DNA from: Bog-473 sp963804055
GTDB taxonomy: Bacteria; Actinomycetota; Acidimicrobiia; Acidimicrobiales; RAAP-2
Reading direction: 5' to 3'
NCBI GenBank assembly: GCA_963804055.1
Contig: CAWDOU010000013.1
Span: 1-64,000 of the forward strand
DNA: 64,000 nt
A program made the translations under genes and the position numbers. Below, piece by piece: positions 1 through 10,547 of the stretch. Position 1 is the first letter of the stretch, and each line of letters starts with the position of its first letter. The notes under the pieces were generated by a model. That model was not told the origin of the DNA and ran no database searches. It saw only the letters and a list, made by a program, of their open reading frames with translations.

Positions 1-846
1 CGCGCATGTGCGCGACGGCGCGGCGTTGTCGCGCTTTCTCGCCTGGTTCGACGCCGAAGCGCCGAAGGGCGGTCTGACCGAGATCGACGCGGCGGCGGCG
101 CTGGAAACCTTTCGCCGCGAAACCGGGGCGCTGAAGGACGTGTCCTTTCCCACCATCGCCGCCGCCGGCCCGCACGCGGCGATCGCCCATTACCGCGTCA
201 GCGAGGCGTCGAATCTGAAGATCGGCCGAGGGCTTGTTCCTCATCGACAGCGGCGGCCAGTACGAGGACGGCACCACCGACGTCACCCGCACGATCGGCG
301 TCGGCCGGCCGACCGCCGAGCTGCGCGACCGCTTCACCCGCGTCCTCAAGGGCCACATCGCCATCGCGCGCGCGATCTTTCCGCGCGGGACGACCGGCGG
401 CCAGCTCGACACGCTGGCGCGCGAAGCGTTGTGGCGCGCCGGGCTCGATTTCGACCACGGAACCGGCCACGGCGTCGGCGTCTATCTCTCGGTTCACGAG
501 GGGCCGCAGCGGCTGTCGAAGACCGATTCGACCGCGCTCGAACCGGGCATGATCCTCTCCAACGAGCCCGGCTATTACGCGGCGGAGCGGTTCGGCATCC
601 GCATCGAGAATCTCGTCGTCGTCGCGCGAGCGCGCGGTCGCCGGCGCCGACCGGCCGACGCTCGGCTTCGAGACGATCTCGTTCGCGCCGATCGACCTCA
701 GGCTGGTCGAAAAGAAGCTGATGAACCGCGAAGAGATCGCCTGGCTCGACGCCTATCATGCCGCGACGCGCGCCAAACTGTCGCCGCTGGTCGACGCGGC
801 GACGCGCAAATGGCTGAAGGCGGCGACGCGGCGGGATGCGCGCTGA
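1..846 (+). CDS. pepP: Xaa-Pro aminopeptidase (M24 family), 3' part, frameshifted
   Basis: This is the C-terminal part of a metal-dependent aminopeptidase that removes an N-terminal residue before proline in the cytoplasm. The gene enters from the left edge of the window. The pita-bread catalytic fold is visible through its metal ligands: the first aspartates in DSGGQYEDGTTD, the histidine of HGTGHGVG, the glutamate in SNEPGYY and the last glutamate in GIRIENLV. The tail ends NREEIAWLDAYHA, then TGA at 844-846. The reading frame shifts near 228 and again near 627, so no single frame spans it, although all parts align in order. Because neighbouring genes show the same kind of single-base shift, I treat these as probable sequence errors. 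Specificity within M24 is inferred from overall resemblance to eukaryote-like aminopeptidase P. Confidence 0.85.
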
Positions 847-857
847 GGCGCGCAGCC

Positions 858-2526
858 CTACTGCCGCCGCGAGGCCCCCGCACTAGGCGCGATCAGCCCG
901 GCGGTCGCATATGCGCGATCAGCCGGCGGTCGGGGTCGAGGGCGGCGCTTGGCGTCGGCGACGATCGGCGCGAGCCTCGAGGCGAGCTCCTTGCCGAGTT
1001 CGACGCCCCACTGGTCGAACGGGTTGATGTCCCAGATCGCCGCCTCGACGAACACCTTGTGCTCGTAGAGCGCGATCAGTCGCCCGAGCGTGCGCGGGTC
1101 GAGCTGCGCGTAGAGCAGGGTCGACGACGGCCGGCTGCCGGAAAAGGTCTTGTGCGGGGCGAGCCGCGCCGCCTCGGCGGCGCTCGCGCCCTGCCTGGCG
1201 GTGATCGCCTCGGCCTCGGCGCGCGTGCGGCCGCGCATCAGCGCCTCGCCCTGGGCGAAGCAATTGGCGAGCAGCAGGTCGTGGTGATGCGCGTCGGCGC
1301 CGGTCGGATTGGCGGCGACGAGGAAGTCGAGCGGCAACGATTTCCGTGCCCTGGTGCAACAGCTGGAAGAAGGCGTGCTGGCCGTTGGTGCCGGGCTCGC
1401 CCCAGACGATCGGCCCGGTCGCGCGTTCGACCGGCGCTGCCGTCGCGGCGCACGCTCTTGCCGTTGCTCTCCATCTGCAATTGCTGGAGATAGGCGGGGA
1501 AGCGCGCCAGGCGCTGGTCATAGGGGATGACCGCCTGCGAGGCGTAGCCGAGCGCGTCGCGGTTCCACACGCTGACGAGCCCCATCAGCAGGGGAATGTT
1601 GCGCGCCGGCGGCGCCTCGCGGAAGTGCGCGTCGACCTCGGCGCCGCCGCGCAGGAATTCGAGATAGTGTTCCGGTCCGACGGCGATCGCCAGCGGCAGG
1701 CCGATGCTCGACCAGATCGAATAGCGGCCGCCGACCCAGTCCCAGAAGCCGAACACCCGCGTCGCCTCGACGCCGAATTCGGCGACCTTGTCGAGCCGCG
1801 TCGACACCGCGGCGAAATGGTCGGCGACCGCGCCTTCGCCGAGCGCGGCGACGATCCAGGCGCGCGCGGTTTGCGCGTTGGTCATCGTCTCCTGGGTGGT
1901 GAAGGTCTTGGAGGAGACGATGAACAGGGTGCGCGCCGGCTCGAGCCCGTGCAGCGTGTCGGCGATGTCGGCGCCGTCGACGTTGGAGACGAAATGGGCG
2001 CGCAGACCGGCTTGCGCGAACGGCGACAGCGCGCGCGCCGCCATCGCCGGACCGAGGTCGGAGCCGCCGATGCCGATGTTGACCACGTTGGTCATCGGCT
2101 GGCCGTAGCGCGCCGCGCACCCGGCCCTCGCGCACGTCGGCGGCGAAGGCGAGCATCTTGTCGCGTTCGGCCTTGATCTCCGGCGCGACGTCGACGCCGT
2201 CGACCAGGACCGGCGCGCCGGAAAGATCGCGCAGCGCGCTGTGCAGCGCCGCGCGCCGCTCGGTCGAATTGACGAGTTCGCCGCGGAACATCGCGTCGCG
2301 CTTGGCGGCGACGTCGGCCGCCTCGGCGAGCGTGAGCAGCAGGCGCAGCGTCTCGGCGTCGATCCGCTGCTTGGAAAAATCGTAGAGCAGGTCGCCGAGG
2401 ACCGCGTGAAAGCGCTCGAAGCGAGCCGGATTGGCGGCGAAGAGATCGGGGATCGAGCGGGCGAGCAGCGACGGCGCGCCGGGCGGCGAGCTCGGCGAAG
2501 ACGATCGCGGGCGTCGAATCGGCCAT
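858..2526 (-). CDS. pgi: Glucose-6-phosphate isomerase, frameshifted
   Basis: This enzyme interconverts glucose 6-phosphate and fructose 6-phosphate in glycolysis and gluconeogenesis. The start is the ATG at 2526 (MADSTPAIVFAEL). The signature regions are clear: the sugar-phosphate block VVNIGIGGSDLGP, then FIVSSKTFTTQET, the motif GGRYSIWSSIGLP and the C-terminal INPFDQWGVELGKEL. About 1,670 bp agrees with the usual 540-550 residues. The frame shifts near 2480, near 2110, twice between about 1330 and 1460, and again near 930, so the enzyme is assembled from several frames. It ends 12 bp from the end of the upstream peptidase gene, convergent with it. Identification is firm; integrity depends on whether the shifts are real. 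Confidence 0.9.
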
Positions 2527-2593
2527 GGACTTTCCCTTTCCGGCGCGGCGCACTATGCGTTGCGCCCGCCCTCGCCGCGCCGAGCATGCTTCT

Positions 2594-4397
2594 ATGCCGC
2601 CCCAATTGCAATTGCGAGACATCCGCCTGACGCTCGGCGGCGCGCCGCTGCTCGACGGCGCGGAATTGTCGATCGCGCCGGGCGAGCGCATCGCGCTGGT
2701 CGGCCGCAACGGCTCGGGCAAGTCGACGCTGCTGCGCATCGCCGCGGGCGAAGCGACGCCGGACGCGGGAACGCGCTTCGTCCAACCCAACGCGCGCCTG
2801 CGCTATCTGCCGCAGGAGCCGGATCTCAGCGGCCACGCGACGACGCTCGATTTCGTCCTGTCCGGCCTCGGCGAGGCCGACGACTCCTATCGCGCCCGCG
2901 CGCTGATGGACGACCTCGGCGTCGATCCGAAGGCCGATCCGGCGAAGCTTCCGGCGGCGAAGCGCGGCGGGCCGCGATCGTTCGCGTGCTCGCCGCCGAT
3001 CCGGACATCATGCTGCTCGACGAGCCGACCAACCATCTCGACCTCATCGCGATCGAATGGCTGGAGAAGACGCTGGCCGAATCGCGCGCCGCCTTCGCCG
3101 TCGTCAGCCATGACCGCCGCCTGCTCGCCGACCTGACCCGCTCGACCGTTGGCTCGACCGCGGCCGCACGCGCCGCCTCGACCAGGGTTTCGCCGCCTTC
3201 GAGGCGTGGCGCGACGCGCTACTCGAGGAGGAGGAGCTCGCGCGCCACAAGCTCGACCGCCGCATCGTCGAGGAGGAGCACTGGATGCGCTACGGCGTCA
3301 CGGCGCGGCGCAAGCGCAACATGCGCCGGGTCGGCGAGCTGGCGACGATGCGGCGCGAGCGGCGCGAGGCGCGGCGGGTCGAGGGCGTCGCGACGATGGC
3401 GGCGCAGGACACGAGGAGCTCGGGCGCCTTGGTGATCGAGGCGGAGAAGATCGGCAAGAGCTACGGCGGCCGGCCGGTGGTCAAGGATTTCTCGACCCGG
3501 GTGATGCGCGGCGACCGGGTCGGCGTCGTCGGCGCCAACGGCGCGGGCAAGACGACGCTGATCGAGCTGCTGTCCGGCGCGCTCGCGCCCGACTCCGGCG
3601 AAGTGCGGCTCGGCGCCAACGTCGCGATGGCCAAGCTCGACCAGCGGCGCGCGTCGCTCGAGCCGACGACGACGCTGTCCGACGCGCTGACCGGCGGCGG
3701 CTCGGACTATGTGCTGGTCAACGGCGAGCGCAAGCACGTCGTCGGCTACATGAAGGACTTCCTGTTTGCGCCGGAGCAGGCGCGCACGCCGATCGGCAAG
3801 CTGTCGGGCGGCGAGCGCGGCCGGCTGACGCTGGCGCGCGCGCTGGCGCAGCCGTCGAACCTGATGGTGCTCGACGAGCCGACCAACGATCTCGACCTCG
3901 AGACGCTCGAACTGTTGCAGGAACTGCTCGGCGACTATTCCGGCACGATCCTGATCGTCAGCCACGATCGCGACTTCCTCGACCGCATCGCGACTTCGGT
4001 GGTCGCGGCGGAGGGCGACGGACGCTGGCGCGAATACGCCGGCGGCTATTCCGACCTTGTCGCGCAGCGCGGCTACGGCCTTTCCGGCGCGCGCGTCGCC
4101 GAGGCGCCGAAGGCGGAGAAGGCGCCGGCGCGCGAGGCGGCGGATCGGCCGGCGGCGAAACGCAAGCTGTCGTTCAACCAGAAGCGCGCGCTCGAATTGC
4201 TGCCGGGGCGGATCGCGGCGCTGCGCGACGAGATCGCCGCGCTGGAGGGAAGCTCGCCGACGTCGATCTGCACGGCCGCGATCCGGCCGGCTTCGACCGC
4301 GCGACGCGCGCCTACGCCGAGAAGCGCGCGCGAACTCGAGCGCGCCGAGGACGAATGGCTCGCGCTCGAAATTTTACGCGAAGAGCTCGAAGCTTAG
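2594..4397 (+). CDS. ABC-F family ATPase (Uup-like), frameshifted
   Basis: This is a cytoplasmic protein with two ABC nucleotide-binding domains and no membrane segments, the layout of the ABC-F family that acts on ribosomes. Domain 1 has Walker A GRNGSGKSTL and Walker B MLLDEPTNHLDL. Domain 2 has Walker A GANGAGKTTL, signature LSGGERGRL and Walker B MVLDEPTNDLDL. A charged linker lies between them, and the lysine/glutamate-rich C-terminal tail is likely a coiled coil, which points to the Uup subgroup. ATG 2594 gives MPPQLQLRDIRL. Frames shift near 2965 (destroying the first signature motif), near 3150 and near 4250. It is divergent from pgi with 67 bp between the starts. The exact ABC-F subtype is inferred. 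Confidence 0.85.
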
Positions 4398-4460
4398 GCG
4401 GCTTGACCGCCTGCGCGCTTGCGCCAATTCTCAGGTCGGGAGAACGCTGGAGGCATTGCG

Positions 4461-5543
4461 ATGCCGCGCAAGGTCAAGCTGCTCGTCGGCTCGAAGAAGG
4501 GCGTCTTCATCCTCGAAAGCGACGAACGGCGCCGATCGTGGCGTGTCGCCGGCCCTTCTGCGAAACCTGGCCGATCCATCACGTCGTCGGCGATCCGCGC
4601 GACGGCGCGATCTACGGCGCCGGCGGCAATGAATGGTTCGGTCCGGCGGTGTGGAAGTCGACCGACGGCGGCGCGCGCTGGACGCATTCGAGCCGCGGCC
4701 TCGCCTATGCGGCGGGCGAGACGCCGGTCAAGGCGGCGTGGAGCGTCGCGCTCGCGCCACGGCCGCCTTTACGCTGGAGTCGAGCCGGCGGGCCTGTTCG
4801 TCAGTGACGACGGCGGCGAGAGCTTTGCGCCGGTGCAGGGCCTGCGCGACCACCCGACGCGTCCGGAGTGGCAGCCGGGCGGGGCCGGCCTGATCCTCCA
4901 TTCGATCGTGGTCGATCCCGACGACCCGCAGCGGATCTGGGTCGCGATTTCGGCGGCGGGCGTATTCTACAGCGGCGACGGCGGGGCGACGTGGGCGCCG
5001 CGCAACAAGGGGACGCGCGCCGACTTCCTGCCCGAGGGCCAGCGCTATCCCGAATTCGGCCAGTGCGTGCATTGCCTGGTCAAGGCGCCGGGGCGCGGCA
5101 ACCGGCTCTATCAACAGAACCACTGCGGCATGTACCGCAGCGACGATGGCGGCGAGAGCTGGGTCAGCATGGAGAAGGGATTGCCGTCGACGTTCGGCTT
5201 TCCCGCCGCCGCGCATCCGCGCGATCCCGAGGCTTTGTTCCTCTTTCCGCTCAACGGCGCGGAGCAGGGCCGGTTTGCGCCCGAGGGCAGGCCGACGGTG
5301 TGGAAGACGACCGACGCCGGCGCGCATTGGCGGGGGCGGAGCGCAGGGTTGCCGCAAGGCGACGCCTATTTCGGCGTGCTGCGCCAGGCGATGGCGACCG
5401 ACGCGCTCGACCCGGCCGGCGTCTATTTCGGCGCCGGCAACGGAGCGGTCTACGCCAGCGCCGACGAAGGCGAAACCTGGACGCGGATCGCCGAAAACCT
5501 GCCGGCGATCTCGTCGGTGGAAACGTTGGCGCTCGACGGGTGA
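4461..5543 (+). CDS. BNR/Asp-box repeat beta-propeller protein, frameshifted
   Basis: A protein of about 360 residues carrying repeated sialidase-type Asp-box motifs: STDGGARW, SDDGGESF, SGDGGATW, SDDGGESW, TTDAGAHW and SADEGETW. These mark blades of a beta-propeller. No signal peptide is visible, so a cytoplasmic location is likely and true sialidase activity is not supported. ATG 4461 is preceded by GGAGG. Two single-base shifts, near 4555 and near 4757, break the frame. The stop overlaps the start of the next gene, a MoaD/ThiS-like protein. In my general knowledge such propeller proteins are often encoded next to MoaD/ThiS-like proteins, but the role of the pair is not established. Confidence 0.75.
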   Translation: MPRKVKLLVGSKKGVFILESDERRRSWRVAGPSAKPGRSITSSAIRATARSTAPAAMNGSVRRCGSRPTAARAGRIRAAASPMRRARRRSRRRGASRSRHGRLYAGVEPAGLFVSDDGGESFAPVQGLRDHPTRPEWQPGGAGLILHSIVVDPDDPQRIWVAISAAGVFYSGDGGATWAPRNKGTRADFLPEGQRYPEFGQCVHCLVKAPGRGNRLYQQNHCGMYRSDDGGESWVSMEKGLPSTFGFPAAAHPRDPEALFLFPLNGAEQGRFAPEGRPTVWKTTDAGAHWRGRSAGLPQGDAYFGVLRQAMATDALDPAGVYFGAGNGAVYASADEGETWTRIAENLPAISSVETLALDG

Positions 5544-5830
5544 GGATTTCGCGCGACGACCGCAGGCCGGCGCTCGTGCGCCTGCCGGCGTCGCTGACGG
5601 CGCTGTTTCCCGGCGCGCCGCGCGTCGTCGAACTTCCGCCCGGCAGCGTGAACGAATTGATCGACGCGCTCGACGCGCGTTGGCCGGGCATGCGCGATCG
5701 GCTGTGCGATTCGTCGCCGGCGGTGCGTCGCCATGTCAACGTATTCGTCGACGGCGCGCGCGCCAAACTCGACGCGACCGTGGCGGCCGGGGCCGACGTC
5801 TACATCCTGACTGCGATCAGCGGCGGCTAG
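5540..5830 (+). CDS. MoaD/ThiS-family ubiquitin-like protein
   Basis: A 96-residue protein that starts at GTG 5540 inside the end of the propeller gene and finishes with ISGG, the diglycine tail of MoaD/ThiS sulfur carriers. The body (RLPASLTALFPG, VNELIDALDARWPGM, VNVFVDGARA, ADVYILTAISGG) follows the beta-grasp pattern of that family. The diglycine carboxylate is normally activated by an adenylylating enzyme and used to carry sulfur, or to conjugate in some relatives. No molybdopterin or thiamin genes are nearby. The frame is intact and translationally coupled to the propeller gene. It converges on the M20 peptidase gene with a 4-bp overlap of the stops. Confidence 0.8.
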   Translation: MRISRDDRRPALVRLPASLTALFPGAPRVVELPPGSVNELIDALDARWPGMRDRLCDSSPAVRRHVNVFVDGARAKLDATVAAGADVYILTAISGG

Positions 5831-6995
5831 GCGGCGAGCGCGGTTTCGACGATGCGCGCGAAATAGGCGATGCCGTAAGGCAGCGCGGCGTCGTTGAAAT
5901 CGTAGCCGGGATGATGCAGGCCGGCGGTGTCGCCGTTGCCGAGCCAGACGAAGGCGCCCGGCCGCGCTTCGAGCATGAACGAGAAATCCTCGGCGCCCAT
6001 CACCGGCGGCTCGTCGGTTTGCACTTTGTCGGCTCCGACGACTTCGCGCGCGACGCCGGCGGCGAAGTCGGTCTGCTTCGGCCGGGTTGATCGTCACCGG
6101 ATAGTTGCGGCGGTAGTCGAGCGCGAAGGCGACGCCGGAGGCGGCGGCGATGCCGGCGACGATCTCGCGAAAGCGCCGCTCGACGAAGTCGCGCACCGCC
6201 GGCGACAGGGTGCGCACCGTGCCTTCGAGCTCGGCGGTCTGCGGCAGGATGTTGTCGATGTCGCCGGCGGTGAAGCGCGCCACCGAGACGACGCAGGAAT
6301 CGAGCGGGTCGACGTTGCGCGAGACGATCGTCTGCAGCGCCGTGACGATCTGCGCGCCGGCGACGATGACGTCGATGCAATTGTGCGGAAAGGCGGCGTG
6401 GCCGCCCTTGCCTTCGAGCTTGACGACGAAGAAGTCGGCGGACGCCATCGCCGCGCCCTTGCGGAGCGAGATTTCGCCGACCGGGAGTTTGGGCGCGTTG
6501 TGCAGGCGCGTAGACTTCCTCGATGGCGAAATCTTCCATCAGTCCGTCGTCGAGCATCGCCTTGGCGCCGCCGCCGCCTTCTTCGGCCGGCTGGAAGATG
6601 ACGACCGCCGAACCGACGAAGTCGCGGGTGGCGGCGAGATAGCGCGCCGCGCCGAGCATGATCGCGGTATGGCCGTCGTGGCCGCAGGCGTGCATGCGGC
6701 CGGGAACGGTCGAGCGATAGGGCAGGTTGGTCGTCTCCTCGATCGGCAGCGCGTCCATGTCGGCGCGCAGGCCGATCGCGCGCCCGCTTGCGCCCCTGCG
6801 GCCCTTGATGACGCCGACGACGCCGCTGCGACCGACGCCGGTGCGAACTTCGTCGCAGCCGAATTCGCGCAGCCGCTCGGCGACGAAGGCGGCGGTCTGA
6901 TCGAGGTCGTAGAGAAGCTCGGGATGGGCGTGGAGATGGCGGCGCCAGCGCTGCGCGTCGGGAACGAGCTTGGCGATGGCGGGGTTTACGGTCAT
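5827..6995 (-). CDS. M20 family amidohydrolase/peptidase (HipO-like), frameshifted
   Basis: A zinc-dependent hydrolase of about 389 residues, related to hippurate hydrolase and N-acyl-amino-acid amidohydrolases, which split an acyl group from an amino acid. Catalytic landmarks are GLRADMDALPI, MHACGHDGHTAIMLGAA, QPAEEGGGGA and, near the end, MGAEDFSFML followed by LHHPGYDFND. The start chosen is ATG 6995 (MTVNPAIAKLVPDAQRW). The frame shifts near 6505 and near 6085. The substrate cannot be told from sequence; conserved features place it in the M20D group. Confidence 0.88.
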
Positions 6996-7222
6996 GAGCG
7001 GCGCACTCCGGAACGGGGTCGGCAAAATGGGCGCGACGCCGCGGCGCTGTCAACGACGCTGTGCGGCGCGGCGCGCAATTCCGCGCGAGGTTCTGCGACA
7101 GGAGCGGACGTTAACAGCGTGTTGACGCTGCCGACAGGAATGGCGGGCGCCGTAACCGTTTGCCGACTCGCTCGGCGCTAGGCTCGATGCGCGGGAGAGC
7201 CCGAGCAGGGCGCGAATTCGAC

Positions 7223-7974
7223 ATGAGCGGCGGAACGGCGCACGGCCTCGGGCCGTTCGACCCCTATTGGACGGACGAAGTCGGGCCGCCGCGGCGCGGT
7301 TACGGCTGGCGGCGCCGTCTCGTCTTCGGCTTCGGCGGCGGCGCTGGCGATGGTCGGCGTCGCGTCGCTGGCGCCGTTGCGGCCGCCGGCCGAAAGCGCG
7401 GCGCCAGCGTCGTCGGCGGCGTCGCCGCCAAGCGAGGTCGTCGATCTCTCGGCCGCGCCGGCGCTGGCGTTCGACGGCGTCGCGGCGGAGCAGATCAGCC
7501 ACGAAACCCGTCTCGATCGCGCCGGCCCCGGCCGCAGCGACGCGCTTGGCGTCGGCCGACTCGACGGCGACGGGGCGGCGTTTGCGGGTCGAGGCGTGGC
7601 GCGACGGCGGGCGACGGGCGGCGGTCAGCCTGTTCGTCGCGGCGGCGGAGACGGCGGCCGCCGGCGGCGCCGCGGTCGAGCGGCTCGGCGCGACGGAGAC
7701 GCTCGCCAGCGCCTCGGGGCCGATCGAATGGGCGGCGCTGACGCTCGCGGGCGGCGGCGACCGCGGCTGTGCGGCGTTCCGGCTCGCGCCGCGCGGTCGG
7801 CGGGCTGCAGGGGCGTCGTCTGCGCTGCGTCGGGCGCGACGGTCGACGAGGCGGCGCTCGCCTGCGTGATCGAGCGATTGAGCCTGACCAAGGCGGGGCG
7901 CGAGGCCGGTTTCGCCGAGGTGCTGAAGCCCGGACCGGCGCGCCGCGGCGGCCTGCCGCACGCCGTTCGATTGA
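7223..7974 (+). CDS. Hypothetical single-span membrane or exported protein, frameshifted
   Basis: I do not recognise this protein. Starting at ATG 7223 it reads MSGGTAHGLGPFDPYW, then a basic stretch, then after a frame shift a hydrophobic segment (ALAMVGVASLAPL) that could be a membrane anchor. The remainder is alanine- and arginine-rich, with readable stretches such as LRVEAWRDGGRRAAVSLFV and IERLSLTKAGREAGF that lie in different frames. At least three shifts would be needed for one protein. The end is uncertain; a stop at 7972-7974 in the best final frame lies next to the end of leuB. The gene fills the gap between the divergent M20 gene and convergent leuB. Confidence 0.4.
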
Positions 7975-7978
7975 GCGC

Positions 7979-9089
7979 TTACGCGCCGCGCTCGAAGGCG
8001 GCGACGATCGCGTCGCCCATCTCGCCGGTCGACACGACGCGGCTGCCCTCGGAGCGGATGTCGGGCAGTGCGCAGGCCGTTCGCCAGCACGCTGGCGATC
8101 GCGGCGTCGAGCCGGTCGGCGACTTCGCCGAGACCGAAGGAATAGCGCAACGCCATGCCGAGCGAGCCGATCATCGCGATCGGATTGGCGAGGCCCTTGC
8201 CGGCGATGTCGGGCGCCGAGCCGTGCACCGGCTCGTAGAGCGCCTTGCGCTTGCCGGTCTGCGGGTCGAGGTCGCCGAGCGAGGCCGACGGCAGCATGCC
8301 GAGCGAGCCGGTCAGCATCGAGGCGACGTCGGACAGCATGTCGCCGAACAAATTGTCGGTGACGATGACGTCGAACTGCTTCGGCCAGCGCACGAGCTGC
8401 ATGCCGAGCGCGTCGGCGAGCTGGTGCTCGAGCTCGACGTCGGCGAATTCGCGCTTGTGCAGCGCGACGACGACCTCCTTCCACAGCACGCCGGACTTCA
8501 TCACATTGTGCTTCTCGGACGAGGTCACCTTGTTGCGGCGCTTGCGCGCGAGATCGAAAGCGACGCGGGCGATGCGCTCGATTTCGAACGTGTCGTAGAC
8601 CTGGGTGTCGATGGCGCGCTTCTGGCCGTTGCCGAGATCGAGGATCTGCTTCGGTTCGCCGAAATAGACGCCGCCGGTCAGCTCGCGCACGATCATGATG
8701 TCGAGCCCCTCGACCACGTCGCGCTTCAGCGACGACGCGTCGGCGAGCGCCGGATAGCAGATCGCCGGACGCAGATTGGCGTAGAGCGCGAGGTCCTTGC
8801 GCAGGCGCAGCAGGCCCGCCTCCGGCCGCGCCTCATAGGGGACGTCCGCCCATTTCGGCCCGCCGACCGCGGCCAGCAGCACCGCGTCGGCGGCCTGGGC
8901 GCGCGCCATGTCGACCTCGGAGATCGCCGCGCCGTGCGCGTCGTAGGCGCAGCCGCCGACCAGGCCCTTCTCGGTTTCGAACCGGGCCAGGCCGAGGCGC
9001 GCGCAGGCGCTCGCGACCTTCTCGGCTTCGGCCATCACTTCGGGGCCGATGCCGTCGCCGGGGAGAAGGAAGAGCTTGTAAGTCGCCAT
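7979..9089 (-). CDS. leuB: 3-isopropylmalate dehydrogenase
   Basis: This enzyme oxidatively decarboxylates 3-isopropylmalate with NAD in leucine synthesis. The start MATYKLFLLPGDGIGPEV is at 9089, and about 369 residues fits the family. Substrate and metal sites are readable: RLRKDLALYANLRP, IVRELTGGVYFG, the segment SSEKHNVMKSG, DNLFGDMLSDVAS, and the cofactor region EPVHGSAPDIAGKG. A single shift near 8070 breaks the frame about 30 codons before the end, after which the tail GEMGDAIVAAFERGA is in the next frame, with TAA at 7979-7981. Most of the gene is intact. Confidence 0.93.
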
Positions 9090-9263
9090 GACGCGCCGTC
9101 GCATTGTTTGGGATGCGACGCTTGCTAGACGATTTCGTCGCCGGGGAAAAGCGGCGCGAGGAAAAATGACCGCAAGCGGGCGGCCTCCTCATCCTTTCGC
9201 GTTGCTCAGGGCAAGCTCTTCGAGACAAGCTGACGCGGGCTCCTCAGTTAACATCTCTGCGTC

Positions 9264-9353
9264 GCGCCCGGACTTGATCCGGGCGCCCAGGCGGCGACGG
9301 TCGTGGTAGCGCGCCTACGTCTTTGCTTGGATGCGCGGGTCAAGCCCGCGCAT
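9264..9353. repeat. REP/BIME-like pair of inverted hairpins
   Basis: Two perfect palindromes of similar sequence stand in opposite orientation in the gap between leuB and holA. The first (9264-9286) has 9-bp arms GCGCCCGGA/TCCGGGCGC around a CTTGA loop. The second (9331-9353) has 9-bp arms ATGCGCGGG/CCCGCGCAT around a TCAAG loop, the reverse complement of the first loop. Paired inverted units in an intergenic space are the layout of bacterial interspersed mosaic elements. Similar hairpins with a TCAAG core are common in Rhizobiales genomes in my general knowledge. The rest of the 9090-9473 gap shows nothing else I can name. Confidence 0.65.
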
Positions 9354-9473
9354 GACGCGGAATCGGCAAAAGCGCTCACCGTGAGGAGGCCGCGCCAGCG
9401 GGCGTCGCGAACGGCGAGGGCGGCGCGGGAATGTGCTAGACCGCTTCGGCAAGAGGCGCGCAAGGGCGAAGCG

Positions 9474-10529
9474 GTGACGACGATCAGCAACATGACGGCG
9501 GACGCCTTCGTCAAGCGGCCGCCGCGCGACATGCGTTTCTTCCTCGTTCACGGATCCGACGAAGGGCTTGTTCACGAGCGCGTCAAGGCGCTGGTCGGCG
9601 CAGCGCTGCAGGGCGCCGCCGATCCGCTGCTGCTGACGCGTCTCGACGGCGACGCAGTTGCGCGCGATCCTGGCGCGCTCGCCGACGAGGTCTATGCGGT
9701 GTCGATGTTCGGCGGCGCGCGCGCGGTGTGGATCGAAGCGCAGGGGCGCGATCTGCTGCCGGCGCTGACGCCCCTGTTCGCGCGGCCGCCGGTCGATTGC
9801 ACGATCGTCGTCGAGGCCGGATCGCTGAAACGCGGAACGGCGCTACGCGGCGCATTCGAGAAAGCGGACAACGCAGTGTCGATCGAATGCTATCCTGACG
9901 ACAGGCGCACGCTGGGGCCGCTGATCGAGGCGGAGGCGCGCGCCGCCGGCATGACCATCGCCGCGGAAGCGCGCGACTATCTGGTCGGGCTCATGGGCTC
10001 GGACCGCGGCGCCACGCGCGGCGAGATCGGCAAGCTCATTCTTTACGCGCGCGGCAAGCAACGCATCGAGATCGAGGACGTCGAGGCGATCGTCGCCGAG
10101 GCTGCGCCCTCGACGCTCGACGCGACGCTCGACGCCGCGCTGGTCGGCGATATGGCGGGGCTCGAGGCGGGCGCCGGGCGCTTTTTCGCCGACGGCGGCG
10201 ATCCCGGCTTTCTGGTCACGCGCCTCGCGCAGCGGCTGACGCTGCTGCACCGGCTGCGGTTGGAGATGGAGGCCGGCAAGAGCTTCGAGACGGCGGCGCA
10301 GGGACAGAATCTGCGCGTGTCGCCGGCGGGTCGCGCCGCGTTGGCGAAACAGGCGGAGCGGTGGTCGGCGGCGGCGGCGGCGCGGCGCCTGCCGGCGGTC
10401 GCCGCGCTCGCCGGACGGGTGCGGCGCTATCCGCGGCTCGCCGAGGCGGTCGCGCTCAGGGCGCTGTGGGCGCTGGCGTCGGGGCTCAGAGCCCAGCGCG
10501 AAATAAAACGTACAGAAGACGTAGAATAG
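9474..10529 (+). CDS. holA: DNA polymerase III delta subunit
   Basis: The delta subunit opens the sliding clamp as part of the clamp loader. GTG 9474 is the likely start (VTTISNMTADAFVKRPP), giving 351 residues, close to the family length; the in-frame ATG a few codons in is an alternative. Recognisable blocks are FFLVHGSDEGLVHERVKAL near the N-terminus, IVVEAGSLKRGTALR, LVGLMGSDRGATRGEIGKL and the C-terminal helical bundle region. The frame is intact, unlike most neighbours. It converges on parB, and holA beside parB-parA-rsmG-mnmG is a typical Rhizobiales arrangement. Confidence 0.88.
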   Translation: MTTISNMTADAFVKRPPRDMRFFLVHGSDEGLVHERVKALVGAALQGAADPLLLTRLDGDAVARDPGALADEVYAVSMFGGARAVWIEAQGRDLLPALTPLFARPPVDCTIVVEAGSLKRGTALRGAFEKADNAVSIECYPDDRRTLGPLIEAEARAAGMTIAAEARDYLVGLMGSDRGATRGEIGKLILYARGKQRIEIEDVEAIVAEAAPSTLDATLDAALVGDMAGLEAGAGRFFADGGDPGFLVTRLAQRLTLLHRLRLEMEAGKSFETAAQGQNLRVSPAGRAALAKQAERWSAAAAARRLPAVAALAGRVRRYPRLAEAVALRALWALASGLRAQREIKRTEDVE

Positions 10530-10547
10530 CGATCGAGGCGACGCGCC

